This document shows positions 34,468 through 47,900 of a DNA stretch of 64,000 bases, piece by piece. Source of the DNA: Pyrenopolyporus hunteri (lineage: Eukaryota > Ascomycota > Sordariomycetes > Xylariales > Hypoxylaceae). A program made the position numbers and the translations under genes. The notes under the pieces were generated by a model. That model saw only the letters and a program-made list of their open reading frames with translations. It was not told the DNA's origin and did no database searches. The stretch's first letter is position 1; each line of letters starts with the position of its first letter. The stretch is taken from contig CADCXC010000035.1 in the NCBI GenBank assembly GCA_902806595.1, positions 1,550,001-1,614,000 of the forward strand, read 5' to 3'.

Positions 34468-35527
34468 ATGCGTTTCTCGACAATCCTCTCGGCGGCCGTG
34501 GCTACGGGCCCGATCCTGGCCTCCGCCGCTGGACAGATGGGCTTCGCGCTCGGCAACAAGAAGTCGGACGGCTCGTGCAAGGAGGCCGCCGATTACAAGG
34601 CTGACTTTGCGTCCCTGAGCAAGGAGACGAACTCTAAGGTCGTTCGCATCTACGCTGCTTCCGACTGCGACGTCGCGAAGCTGATCCTCCCTGCTGCCAA
34701 GGCGGCTGGATTCCAGGTCGTGCTGGGTATCTGGTAAGCAATATTTTGTTGTGCTATTCTTCTGCACGGAAGGGAGGCTTTGGATCGATTTATAGAGAGA
34801 TCAATGGTTTAAGTTATAAAAAAAACTATGAAACGCGAAGTTATCAATAGAAAAAGCGACTAACAAAAAACGAACTAGGCCCGACACGGATGAGTCTTTC
34901 CAAGCCGACAAGGCGGCCGTCGTCGAGTTCGCGCCTAAGTACAAGGACCAGGTGTACGCTATCACCGTGGGTTCCGAGGCCATGTACCGCGGCAACCTGA
35001 CGGGACCGGAGCTGGTGTCCAAGATCCAGGACGTGCGATCGGCCGTGGGCAAGGGGTTCAAGATCGGTACTGCAGATTCGTGGAACAAGTACGCGGACGG
35101 AACTGCGGACGCGCTCGCGCAGTCGGGAAGCGTGGATATCATGCTATGCAACGCCTTCTCGTACTGGCAGGGACAAGTGCTGTCGAACGCGACGGGATCC
35201 TTCTACGACGACATCTTCCAAGCGTTCGGCCACATCCAGGAGAAGGCGGGCAGCACAGACAAGATCGAACTCTGGGTCGGCGAGACCGGATGGCCCACCG
35301 CCGGCGACAAGTACCAGAACGCCCAGCCCGGCGTCAAGCCCGCCGAGACCTTCTACCGCCAGGCCGTCTGTGGCATGGTCGACTGGGGCTTCAACGTCTT
35401 CTTCTTCGAGGCCTTCGACGAGGAGTGGAAGCCCAAGGCCATCGGCGAGGACGGCTCCGTCGCCGACGAGACCTCCTGGGGCGCCATGACTTCGGACCGC
35501 AAGGCCAAGTACAACCTCAAGTGCTAA
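34468..35527 (+). CDS. Secreted GH17 beta-1,3-glucanase/glucanosyltransferase (304 aa)
   Basis: Cell-wall enzyme of glycoside hydrolase family 17, acting on beta-1,3-glucan by hydrolysis or transglycosylation. Two exons: 34468-34733 and 34879-35527; the 145-nt intron (GTAAGC ... CTAG) splits the codon of Trp89. Signal peptide MRFSTILSAAVATGPILASA is clear. The catalytic pair is intact: acid/base Glu122 in ITVGSEAMYRG and nucleophile Glu224 in WVGETGWPT. C-terminal FFFEAFDEEWKP is also typical. There is no Ser/Thr-rich linker, GPI signal or carbohydrate-binding module, so this is the short soluble or wall-bound form. Codons are strongly C-ending, suggesting high expression. Confidence 0.95.
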
Positions 35528-36440
35528 GTCAATCTTTGACTTACGCGTGGTTTTTTGTTCTGCTTGTAAAGAGGTGAGAAGAGGGGGAGAAAAGCGTGTT
35601 GTGTAGAGGAGTTGAGATTTAGGGAAATCATATAGGCGCTTGACCCCGTGTCGATTGTAATCATATGCTGTCATATACCACTAAATAGACGTCGACGGTA
35701 GCCGATATGCGCGTAGGAGGTAGAAGAGGTGATACCATATAAAGTATTGGCTTTGCATAAATCACTCGCGCCGTAATTAATTCGGGTGTCCTGTTTAGAC
35801 TTCTAAATCGTATGTGGAACGTAGATCGCATTTATCATATAACGTCTAGTCACTAAGTGAAGAGTATAAGTACCTGAGCACTTTAAGACATTTCTATATG
35901 CTAACGTTTCCCTGGGAGGACTTGGTTTAAATCTCGTGTTATAAGCTCAGGTAGGTATAAGTAACAACCATTTACAACAAGAAGCAAAGGCCAAAAATTA
36001 GTTCGTCCCTTTCCCAGACTTAGCCCAGCCTAGAAAGCGGTAACCAACCACAAGCTCAAAAACCAAACAGAACGCACTCGCTGCAGCATGAACAAGTATC
36101 AATTACCACATATCCTACCAACGTATTCCTCCCCTCTTTCAACACCAACATCAGTACCACCCCGCGGGAGACAAGTTTTCCCAGTTGAAAACAAAAGGCG
36201 GAGACAGACGGACGGGTAGACGGACGACGCTGGTGTATCTCGTTCACTCAAGAGGCAGGTGGCAGGTAGATAGATTTTTTAGATCACTAGTACCCAACGC
36301 CGGCGCTTCTTTAATTAATCCCCTTCATATCCGGAATCAGACGCTACGCCATGCCATGCAATAGCCTTCTCCTCTCCTCTCAACTTCTCTTTCTCTCACC
36401 TCCATCTATCACCCCAACACTCCAAAGCGGTCTGGTCTCG
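35528..36440. other. Intergenic region, 3' side of GH17 and of the small peptide gene
   Basis: 0.9 kb between convergent 3' ends. AT-rich after 35680. No gene recognised. Confidence 0.55.
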
Positions 36441-36707
36441 TCACGAGCGGCGGACACTATATACAACAGACTTTGTCAGTTTCGATTAAACACGACTCGC
36501 TGGGAGCGAAGTGAAGCGAGACGAAAGCAGCGAGGGAGGGAAGGGGAAAACTCACGCGCACCCGAACGGCGTGGTGTCGCCCAGAGCGCAGTCGCCGCTG
36601 GTCTTGGGCACGATCTGGTTCGCGTGCACGGGCGTGATGACGATGCCCGCGCTGCCGAGGGTCGCGAAGAGCGCGGCGGCGAGGACGGTTGCGAACGCGG
36701 TCTTCAT
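36441..36707 (-). CDS. Very small secreted peptide (51 or 55 aa) with a stop codon inside its splice donor
   Basis: Family not recognised. ATG at 36705-36707 opens MKTAFATVLAAALFATLGSA, a textbook signal peptide, followed by GIVITPVHANQIVPKTSGD and CALGDTTPFGCA with two cysteines. Read through, the frame stops at TGA 36552-36554 (51 aa). That TGA lies inside a perfect donor GTGAGT (36550-36555). With branch ACTGAC and acceptor TATATAG, a 99-nt intron (36457-36555) would replace the stop and give 55 aa ending AVRRS (stop 36441-36443). Codons are C/G-ending, unlike the flanks. The mature peptide is only ~31-35 residues, in the range of small secreted effectors or signalling peptides; no activity is claimed. 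Confidence 0.6.
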
Positions 36708-39700
36708 TTTGCCTGTTCCTTTTCTTTGCCTATGCTTCTACTTTCTTGGGTGTATTGGCTGCTTGATTGATGGGAAGAAGAGCGATCGTTGCGGAGGGGG
36801 GATCGGCGGAAGACCGGCTAGCTTGATTTCGTATTTGCTTGTTCGGACTGAGGAGGGAGGTAGAGAGACTAATTAGGTCGTTGGGGCGTTAAGCGCGTGG
36901 CTGGCTTGAGCGGCGGGTAGTCTGGATTACTAGCGAGAGAGGGAGAGAGGGAGAACGGGTATATTGGCTAAGTAGGTAGGTAGGTATGGAAACGAATGCG
37001 TTGTGCGATGACCAGATCGCAACGATGATTATTGAAAAACTCTATGGACGGTAGATGGGAGGTATGAGTGCGGAGAGAATTGGAAGAGAAACGACAGAGA
37101 GAGAGGGAAAAGACCCAGCCAACTCACTAACCGGCGAAACTTCACGATGGCGGGAAAAAACAGGCAAGAGGTCGGAGGTAGGATTCATCGTATGATCCAT
37201 GTCCGTTTATTTCTGAGGCTAAGCCGAGGAGCTAGCGTTCCAGTTACAGTAGACACAGTACATCGGGTACTGTACCCTCTAACTATTGGTCGCGCTTTAA
37301 TGAAGGGTCGGGTGGTTAGACGGGCACAGTATAGGGGCTGCTATTTATTATCGTGGACACTGTATATCAATCTGGGACCCCTGCCTCATATCCAGGTCTG
37401 CAACGGCCTCCGTCAGAGACAACCGAGATGAGACCAAGTTTCATCAGGGTCGATGCGAAACCCCCAGGTCGCCGAATACTTACCAAGGTGGTAGAGATAG
37501 TGAGGGGTTACGCTTTGGAGTTTACATAGGTGGGTAGATATGGCTAACAAATATTTTCTCAGATGCGAGAACTAAGAGCACGCCGGACCATAAGCAACAC
37601 AGAGCGAATTAGTACGGTGGTGATAGTTGGATTATATGCTGGTTTAAATAAGAGATTGTTATGAGTGTTGAGGCTATTCAGTTGAACTATACAGTCAGTT
37701 GGTCATATTTTAGCTCATCCTTTGACTTCGTCCTTCTATATATATACTCGATATTATATATATCTACATTTATACTAGCTTATAGGTTAATGAATACATC
37801 TATAGTTGGTGCGCATGAAACAGAAAGCGCCAGCATGACAAAAAGGGGCGGGAACTATCGTAAGACGACTAACACCTCGTACCATCGAGGTGATCTTACG
37901 CGTCCATTGACGACATACGTTCTACTCAGGAGCCTACGTACGTAAGGACGTCTAATTAAACTAGTTAGTGACTTTAGTGACTAGACGAATATATATATGA
38001 AAAGGATTCGAGTTGAGGTCGTCCATGATTTATCTTGGTGGTGGTGGATTGGAACACGCAAGGGAATCCTACACGATACGATCTCGAACACTACAACGAA
38101 TATTCGGGCTTCACGGACCTACGTGTGCAGTCGGGTCAGGATAAGGGTTGCGGTCGTCGCCGGCATCGATAGGGTTCGAATTTATACTACGGGACACGAT
38201 AATCCGACATCCCCCGTTCGGGGGTACGGGATCTACGGGGTGGAGCATGTCGACCGGGGCGATGGGCACACGGCGGCGGAACGACCCTTTTTATCGCAAT
38301 ATCTATTCGGATGTCGAAGGAGGATTCGGTGGTGGAGTTGGCGACGTCGATGGAAAGAGTCAGGATGCTTCCAGTTTTGTTAAAAGCTCCCAACCGTGAC
38401 CAGCACAAGATCGACTATAACCGTATCCAACCACGCCATCATTCTGATAGCCGTGAAGCCACGAATCAACGTTGGCATTAACTCACTCAACGGGCGCGTA
38501 CGTCACAGTGGGAACGATACTAGTGCCCGGTCATCACACGGTCATCACAGCTTAGACTCTCCCTAAGTGAGCGAGGCGATACATATAACAATAGGGCGAG
38601 CAATACGATAACGGGTTAACGATAGCGAATTCGGGTGTTCATCCCGCTTCACGTTTACCGATGATGCCGGCGAGGAATGTCGCGCGAAGTATGCCTGAAG
38701 AGGGTAGAAATGAGGTAGGATGAGTGAGTAGCCCGATTTTTATATACCTAGGTACGTATCCTAATGATACCCTCAACCCCCATCTCTTTCGTCGTCAAGT
38801 CATACATCCCGAGGGCTTCTTCTTCAGCTACACTATCCCTCCATCCTATTTAACAGCATGGTGTGCCAGTGAGATGCCGACCTTTCGGTCATAAAGCCCT
38901 GATTAAGAATCATCCCATCGATGACCTCGAGGGCTTATTTTATATAGAGTCGGCGGCGTATAGTGCTCCTTACCCCCTGGGCGAGATACGGGAACCAGGC
39001 CCTAATGTGATGGGACGAAGTTCCGCACGGGTTCTTCGATAACTACTCGATGGCGTCATTATTTCCCCTAGATTTTGTAAAGACATGGACTGGTGTAGCA
39101 ACCGTTGGATCTCACTATAATAGTCTTGGTAGGTGGTTTGCGTGCTTGTACATCCATGTAAGTGGCTCCGCGTTCACATGGTAACCCCGCGGAATGAAAG
39201 TGCCTCTTATACTAGGTTGGGCGGACGAGATTGTTGAAAAAGGGGGGAGGGTTACATGTCGAGTCTGCTGGGTATGAAATACAATGTACGATAGCTTGTC
39301 CGGCGTTAAACTAAAAGGAAGCATCGCCAGAAGTACGCTAGGCAAAGTATGGGAGGCCATGAGTTTTCGATAAATGGGATGGCGTAAGATGATATCCTTA
39401 GAATAGTCTAACAACTCGAGCTGTTTTCACTGCCCTTGTCACAGAAGCTTTAGAACCTCTACTCGATTTTATTCTCATCTGCAGCTTCCACCTTCATTTT
39501 TCTTCCACTATACATTACACTATAATCTATTACTCTCTACCATCTTAACGACCCCTTACTCGAATTAAAAACGCTCAAACTACTAAGAACGATGGATGGT
39601 ATGGTAACACGTCGAATGATTCATCAATGTTGAACTACTCTCACAACTATCGCGGACCACCACACGTCTAACAAAGCGGGAGGAAGCGTCCACCCCGCAG

Positions 39701-40376
39701 GGTGAAGAGTCGCCGCCTATCTCCTCTACCCTAGGTATCATTTTTCTCCCCCGGATCACCTCCTTCGACACGACTTCGGCACCGGCAATAATGTACATTA
39801 ACGTTACGAGGGGGCTTTCCTCCCTAACCATTCTGCGTAATCCACCAGAACGTCTACGTCTGATGAGATTCCCCCCTTTCTCTTGCCTGGAAAAAACAAC
39901 TTTAAAAACTTGGGAGAAAAAAAAAAAACTTATGGCAATTCCTGAACCAAAATCAACTCCGTAGGGCATCGCATTCGGTCATATCTTCGGAACAAGTCTC
40001 CAAATGACTTCGAATCGGGGGTTCGCATGGGGGTTACAGTTCATTCCGTCTTGGACGCAGCAGAAACAAAATTAAACGAAAAGATTTGGGTGAAAAAGAG
40101 GTCGTCACTACGAAGACTTAAAACACAACTGGTCTCTAGGTCCATAGGACGACATGCTAATAAAAGCGTAAGAGGAACACTGTCCTAAACTCGAGTATAA
40201 GACAGGATGGGATCGAACCGAAATGTAACGAATCGTGAAGAAGCAATGCGCGTTCATACGCACTGGCGTTGCTGTAAAAGTACAAGCGGAATGTACGGAG
40301 GTTCTGCCGCTATACATGGACGTTATGTCGATCGAACTGCTGTACTGGAAGGTCTGGCTTCTAATTTGCTAGGTTG
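36708..40376. other. Long intergenic region, no gene recognised
   Basis: 3.7 kb. The first part is the likely promoter of the small secreted peptide (G/A-rich on +). A promoter-like C/T-rich stretch lies near 39460-39590 but the ATGs after it open only short frames. The last ~300 bases are likely the 3' UTR of the kelch gene. Contains ACCTAGGTACGTATCC near 38747. Small frames around 38000-38400 have no recognisable family. Confidence 0.5.
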
Positions 40377-43300
40377 TTATGAAGCATGGTTACCCTTGGC
40401 GTTGGCCGCCTTCTCGTCTGCGTCCAGCCGTTTTCTCCAGTCAGCTAGACTTTCGCTGAGACCGGGTTCCTCAGCCTCCCTTTTGGTGTTGATGCCTTCG
40501 AAATCGAAGGTATTCGAGAGTCTAAAGTTCTCGCTCGAAGCTTCCCAGCGCGATCGCAGCATGTCAAGCTCGCTTGCTAGATCCTCGAGAGCCGTGCTGT
40601 CTCTGGCATCGCCAAGTCCGCCGCCGCCGTAGACACTTCCAGCCTCGGAGCTCTCCTGCCGAACATGTCCTAAGCCGTTGGCACTGTGAATATTGGGATT
40701 CAGCTGGTCAGTGCTCATACGGCTGCGTCTTCGGTAGTTATCCACCGAACTCTCAACTTGGTCAAGCAATAGGCTAACTTTCTGTTCTGCATCCTGTACG
40801 CGTTTTTCGAGGAGGGCATTCTCTTGTTGCATCTGTTCGAGCTCTTCTTCTCGAGCAGCTAGCCGGCCCGCAATATCGTCGCGGGACTTCACTGTGCTAT
40901 CACGCTCCTGGCTCGTAGCTTCCAGTTTCTTTCGCAGATCCGTGAGCTCTCGTTCGAGCTGAATGGAGGTCGATTTCACCTGCTCCTGAAGGTCGCCAAT
41001 CTTCTCCTCTAGGGATGAGCGTTCGGCTTCCCAATTCGCAGGTGCGGCATTATCCTGGGAACTAGAACGCTCCTCTAGCTCAAGGTTCTCGTTTTTCAAG
41101 CGACTATTCTCGGACTGGACTTGGGAGAGTTCTTGCTTCATCTTCTTAAGCATCTTTTCTGTACCCTTAACGTAGTGAACAGCCGATTGATAGTCGCTCT
41201 CTAACTGGATTATTCTGTTACGATAAGTGGTCTCGGACTCTTGAATTTGCGCCGAGAGAGTCTGCTTAGTCTCCTCGTGGGCAGCGATTGCTTGCGCAAG
41301 CTGCCGTTCAAGGTCAGCGGTTCGAGAGGGGTTAGGGGAACCCGTCCTGGAGCCCATCTCTCGGACTCGGGCAAGGTTAGTCGGGCTGATGCCCCTTTCA
41401 GCTAGGATATCTTTTAGCGTGTTATGCTGGACCGTTATAGCGTTGGTCTCCAGTTGCTGATTAGCAAGCTGGTTCTTGAGGTCCGAATTCTGAGCTTGAA
41501 GAGATTGAATGTCCCTCATAGTGGACTGTAGCTGTCGACGGATTGATACACCTTCCCTGCTAGATTGTTCTTGGTATGCTTCAAGCCCGGCAATCCGCTC
41601 TTCGGCGCTTCGGAGCTTATCCGAGGCGGCGTCGGCCTCCTCCCGGTATTTCTTGACTAGGTTATTTGCCGCCTCAACTTGGCCTTGAAGTACTGCAATC
41701 CGTTCTGCGTCCGCCCGGCTGACCTTGCTAGGATCCTTAGCGACCTTTTCTAGCCCGGAGATAAGGGCTTGCCGATGGGTGTTGGCTTCTGCTGCGTGTC
41801 GCTCGGCGAGTTCTTCGGCGTCTCGCAACCTTTGCGTTACGGTCTCCAGCTCGGCAGCGTGCGCCTCGTATTCCGCCTTCAACTTAGTAAGTTTGGATTC
41901 GATCGCTTCTCGCTGGGCTCTCTCCTCATCGAGCTTCCGTTCAAGGTGAGCGCGCATATCCGCCGATGCTACTACGGCTTCTCGAAGGGATTCCAAAGTT
42001 TCGCTATACTCATTGGAGTTGCTAACGGCTTCGTTATATTTGTTCTCGAACTCGTCCTTCTCGATGCGTAAGAGTTGCAAGGCAGCAATGGCTTCGGCGC
42101 CGGCCACAGATTGCTCTCGCGCCTCGCGTTGGACCATGTGTAACTCGGCTCTCAATTGTTCAAGCTCTGAGGACGTCTGTTGTTTATACGCCTCTAACTC
42201 GGCTATGCGCTTTTGGGTGGCGCTTAAAGTCTCGTCCGAGAGCTGTCGCGCTCGTTTTTCTGCTTCTAGGTCTGATGCTGCTCGGGTAAGGCTGTTCTGT
42301 AGATCTTTCTGGACATTTAGTGCAGACGCAAGCTTCTTGTTTAGCTCAGCAGTGCGATCGCCGCTGTCTGGGTCTCTCTCGTTGTCTAATTGCGGCGTGC
42401 TTGCTGCGCTTCCACTCTGCGCTGCCATCTTGGCCTTAGCGTATGCAGCTTCTCGAACTGCGGCATCACGTTGCCGTTCCACTTCGGCGATTTGCTTCGC
42501 AGCAAGGATCGCTTGTTTATCAATGGAGCTCTGTACGTTAGCTAGCTCTTGTTTCATAGCCAAGAGCGATTCGATAAGCCTTTTGTCATCGTCGTCGAAC
42601 GTTTCCGCAGCTCGAGATTCTAAGGTGGGACTGAGAGTCGCGTTTGATGTATAACCGGCTTTGCGAGCCAACTCCAGTTCGGATGCATACCAAGCATTGC
42701 GATTCCGAGCAGCGTCGAGTTCCTTTAGCAGGACGACCGTTTGCGAATTCCTATTCGAGCCCCGTCGAGATAAAGGATTACTGGTCTGGCGGGTGGGCGG
42801 AGGCGGGGAAGACGGTCGATTGGCCACGGTTTTAAGGGTTGGTTCTGTATTGCTGTCCACGGAGCCCTGGGCACGGGTCTGGCGCAGCTGTTTCGGCTTG
42901 GGTTTGTCTTCCGGTACATTTTCTGAGCGCGAGCCGGTTCTAGCAGCTTGTTGATTTGGCGTTCGTCTTCCGTTGGCCGCCGGGGGTTCCTCTCTAGCCG
43001 CCTCACGCGGTACGGGCGACTGGCTCTGACTGCTAATGCCGGGCGAGCCGGGACCCGCGGCTTCTCGTTCTATCCGTTCGACAGATGCGTTTCTAGCGCG
43101 GCGACTAGCTGCACTCCCATCAGGCTGCCTCGGAGGTTGACCCTGGGGCGGAGGGCCCGAAGGAGTAGAGGTTCCCGCGGCTCTTGGGAGTTTTGACATT
43201 CCATTACTGACGGGTGGGGGGCCGCTCATGTCTACACCGGTGCCGCCTTTTCCGGTACTGCTCGTTGGACTATTAGGACTTGCTACTCGCTTTGGATCTG

Positions 43301-44947
43301 GTCCGATAGAGCCTTCGCGAGATGGCGCCTGCCTACCATTTGCGCCGGGGGTCTCGCTACCGCTCGGTCGCCTTGTTTGCTGCATTTTCTGGGTATTAGA
43401 CTGAATTTGCGCGTCATTAGGGTACCGAATCTTAGTGGTGTCTAGGACGTAGACGATCGAGAGGTCGTTGACTTGGTTGGTATTCGAACTTGGCTCGCCG
43501 CCGACCACGACGATCGACTTTCCAACAGACGTCATGCTATGGCCGGAGCGAGGTGATGGAGAGGGACCCATATTCTGAAAAGTATACCAGCGGCGAGATG
43601 AGATTCGGAAGGCAGCCAAGTCGCCTAGATCAGCGCCCTCTTCCGTGCGTCCACCAAAAACGTACATGACATCGTCTACTAGTGCGGCGGCGTGGCCTTC
43701 TCTAGGGACGGGGATGTAACCGATGCAATCTAGCTGAGCCCATTTGTTGACCGCAGGATCATAACACCATACATCATTGAACCATTGGAAACCGTTGGTA
43801 CCACCAAATCTGCGATTGTGAGCTTCCGGCAGCCGTAATTAAGCAACAGGGGGGCATAATACTTACAGGTACATCTTGTCGTTATAAGTGATCATGGAAT
43901 GGTTCGTTCTGGCTGGCGGTACTTTACCTTGAGCTGCTCCGCCAGTTTCGATGTTCTCGCCAAGTATTTCCCACCGATTGTTGGGCATCTGCAATTGATT
44001 AAGATCGAAGGCCGCTAGATCATTCATGAAATAGCCTTCTACTTGGCCGCCGAAGATATAAATCTTAGACCCGACGATGTTGAGAGAGTGACCGTAGCGG
44101 CCTGACGGTCGGGGACCAGCCGGCAGAGCTCTCGACCATTGCCTTGTGGCTGCGAGGTGTGGTTAGTCTACGTCGATAAGAAGGGGGAATCCGGCGGGGG
44201 TCATAATGTCTCACAAGTATTGAGTAGATACAGAGTCTCGTCTAAGATGTCGGTCTCATCAATTTTGGTGTCGCCGCCGTATACGATAAAGGCATTGCCA
44301 ACCAAGAGAGACGCGTGACCGACTCTCGGCCCTGGTCCCTCAGCCGTGGCGACGAGAGGATAACAGGACATGTTCCCTCCGGCTTCGATCATCCACAAAT
44401 CGCCTTTGACGGTCGAGCTGTTAATCAAACCGCCCATAACGTAGATGTCGCCCTCTTTGGATGAGATAGAATTAACCGCAGCGCCGTATCTGGGGAACGG
44501 GCTCGGTATAGAAGAAGTAAACGTCAAACGTCGTTGCGACCAGGGATATAGCGATGCGTTCACGTTTTGCGGAGGGGTATTACGAAACTTGAAAGAGGTA
44601 AGACTGTCAGTATAATCCGGGGAACAAGATCTCAACGCGTCAAGACTGAACCGAAACGAAATCGGGAAACCTACAGGCAAGTCGCTCGTCTGCTGAGGGT
44701 GCTGCGGTTGTTGCGGTTGCTGCGACGGATCCTGGCCGCGGCGAGCGGCATACTTCTCGGCATCTGGGCTCGGAGTGCTCTCATCAAAAGAATTTAGGCT
44801 TCCGGTCGGGGTAGATCGCGAGTTTTTCTCCTCTCGAGCAATGCGCCCGGCAGCACCTTGAACTGGGGGGGACGATCCGGCAGGGCCGCCATCGCGAGCC
44901 TGGACGTTCCTGTCCTGGTTTTTCTTGGATTTAAATAGGAAGGCCAT
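40377..44947 (-). CDS. Tea1/KelA-type kelch-repeat, coiled-coil cell-polarity protein (1453 aa)
   Basis: Cell-end marker: in fission yeast Tea1 and Aspergillus KelA/TeaA-pathway proteins ride microtubule plus ends and mark growth sites at the cell tip. Four exons: 44675-44947, 44215-44587, 43867-44149 and 40377-43809; donors GTAGGT, GTGAGA, GTAAGT; phases agree. N-terminal MAFLFKSKKN and a Pro/Gln-rich leader (QQPQQPQHPQQ) precede six kelch blades marked by double glycines (YVMGG, IVYGG, YIFGG, YLFGG, YVFGG, VVVGG), about residues 95-430. A Ser/Pro-rich disordered region follows, then a coiled coil of roughly 750 residues (heptads rich in Glu, Lys, Arg, Leu, Ala). Length and order match fungal KelA. 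It shares a 3.5-kb divergent promoter region with KOG1. Confidence 0.92.
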
Positions 44948-47900
44948 CGCGAACTACAGTCGGGCACCCTCGGAGGAACCTCGTCTGAGGAGTGCTAAGA
45001 CTATGCCGTCGTCGCAGCAGCGACAAAAGTGATCTATGGTCAGTACCGAACACTGCCGTGTAATGAGTTGCATGCGACGAATTGACGGATGAACGAAACT
45101 AGCTCGACGGCTAAGCAGGGAGTGAAGGAACGAAAGGCCAGGCGTGGTATGGTTCGGCGTTGGGAGATGGCTGGGGGCCGGGTAACATGAGGCTGGAAGG
45201 TATTGATGATGGGTCCGGTCAATCGAAATTGCGCCGATTCTCGCGTCCTACGCAGCCTCTCGACTTTTTTTTTTCCTGTCCCTTTCCGCCCTCTAAGCCT
45301 CCCTTATCCCCTTTCCTCTACTAATAGTAATGTGGAAAGAAGAAAAGAAGGGGAAATGTTCGGAGTTGGCTCGTGTGCTGAATCAAGATGGTTCTGATTA
45401 CGCCGCGTCGTTGAGCCGGGAGTGTAGAAAATTGAAGGGTTGATGGATCGAATGTTGCGACAGGCTTGCTTGCTCGGTGCCGCTGACGGAGAATCCCCTC
45501 GAGATCGTCGGGGAGCCCTTAATTGGGATTGTGCTCTGAGTGCGGATAGAGATGAAAGTCAACTAGAACATTACTTATTGTCGTGGCCTTGCCAAATAGT
45601 ATTATCGCGTCCACTACCAAGGAGCGACTAGAACAGGGCCCATGAAGAAAAAGGCTGATGAAATGAACGGGACGATGAGAAAGAAAGAAGTTGGATCCGA
45701 TGGAAGAGAATGAACCGTATTGGAAACGCGAGGCCTGCCAGGGATCGCATACAACCAAATTTCCAGAAAAAAAAAGTTCTCTGAATGTTCCCCGGGGCAA
45801 GTCTCCCAACGGCTAGGGTCAGCTTTGAGGGGGGGAGGAACCTGTGCCTGCGCTAGGGACTTAAATTAGGCTAGTCTGCTCCTATATGGTACCTTCCTAT
45901 ACGCTGTCATTGGTCCACAGGAAGCTAATTTGGGAGACATCTATTGCTCCAAGCAGGCTAGCGGCACTACGAGCACTAAAATTAATGACTACCTTAACTT
46001 ACCTAGCACGATGACTGGGGGGGTTTACTTGTACGAGGTAGGCACGGAATATTGTATTGTATTGTACAACTACAAGACAATACACATCTACGCAGGCTGC
46101 CAAGCAGGACATATGAATGGATAGATACCTACGTATACGTTATGTTGAACAAGAAACCTCTGAAATCACCGAGTGATTATCTAATATATGTATATATATA
46201 GGTATATATATATGAATCAACGGTCGTGGTCGTTATGGTTTGCTATAAACTATTCCTCGTGCTATGAGTTGAATTTTTGGCTAGCTACCTATCTAGGCAT
46301 AGCATGGAGAAGTCTTCCGGATTACACTAGACGGCGCCGAAGGATCGTGCTGGGTAGGTTTTGACTTAGATTGGGTGGCTAGAGGCAAGGATGCCTACTT
46401 GTAATCACGATTGCTATTCGGCAAGCCTGGGCTCTGCTTATAATTCTAGGGCCAGAGTAGAAAACAACCACTATGTACTACTTATTCGGAATTCTTCATT
46501 TGTATTCTTGGGGATGAGGTGCTGGGTAGATTGCGGTCACCTATCTACCATCTACCATGTCCTGATGTGGGAGCAAATATATCTGCGCCAATAGACGACA
46601 GTAGATTCATAAACTCGGTTCCAAAGTGTAACCTAGAATTCGCTGTGCATACCTAAGGTAAGCTTGATCAACACGAAAGTGTGACGAGACCCCTTTTCTT
46701 ATTATGCGCCGTATCAGCAGACTTCTGGATTGTGGATGTCCTTTGGATTACGTATTTGTCTATGAATTGTCCTATTGAAGGACATAAAAAAAGTACACGT
46801 AAGTTAAAATACACCTCTGGGGAGTGATGTATGCATGTATGAGTACAGGATGCCCTGTGGTAATTGATTAGATAGACGGCGCCCTTTTACGCGGCACGCT
46901 GGACCCTGAGCAAGGCTGGGCGGTGGTGAGGGAAGCTATGTGGATACAAGGGGATGCGCCGATCCTATAGCAAAAAGGGCGACTTGAAACGCAGTAAATT
47001 AACCAGCACGTGAACGATACAACTCTTCGGTACCTTGAAGAAATCCAACTTGACAACCGTTAATATAAAATGAGTTATCACACGCCCCCAATGAGTTAGT
47101 TTACCGTGTACGGGTTATATGCGCATGCGCGTGCGTTTGACGGTGATGTGGGTGTGATGAAGCATATACTGGTAACAGGCTTAACAGGCTTCAAGTCTAT
47201 CCGTGTATGTGTACCCACTTGCTGCCGTCCGAGTCTGAGTCTGGCCGAGCGGTAGCTGAGTAGGTATGTAAGTTCGATTCATCCCAACAATCTGAGGCTG
47301 GTGTTGTGGCTGTCTCCCAATTGAACAAATCCCGCACATTCACAACCCCACAGAAGGTCTCATTACCCTACCGCCGCTGGGAACTCCTTGTTAGACATGG
47401 CCTCTAGCATTTTGGTTAATTCTTGCTAAGACTTGCTTGACACCCGTTGGTGAACGGGGGTTGTTGAAGGCGTCCTATCGGCTTGCAACAAACAACGTCA
47501 ATGAAATACATGTAGGTTAAAGCTATAGTCTACCGTATATAGGCTAACTAGGGGATGGGTCCTAACATTAAATGCTAATGCACAAGCCAAAATTATGTCA
47601 CTTTAGCTTGGGACCTTGGCATCCGTACTTTCTTATGTACCAAGGAGTATTTTTCAGAATGGCGGTTGGCCTTCTATGTTTATAGTGCCTAATGTACACT
47701 TAGACACTTAAGTGTAAATTTATTAAGGTTATACGGGTTGACCTTGACTCGATATTGGTAAGACGGATGACAAAAGGGAGGTCGTTACCCCTATTCCAGC
47801 GATAGATGTCTATTTATATGCATGCACGCACCTAGGTATGTGCGTACCTATATACATGTGCGTGTATGTGCCGTGTATGTGCCGTGTAATACATGCAGCT

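Noticed and set aside
24180..36707. Secondary-metabolite gene cluster
   Set aside because: No synthase, tailoring oxidase set or pathway regulator is present; the genes are secreted proteins and one transporter.
37661..38408. Small frames in the 36.7-40.4 kb gap
   Set aside because: No family likeness, AT-rich or broken, and no promoter-leader layout tied to their starts.
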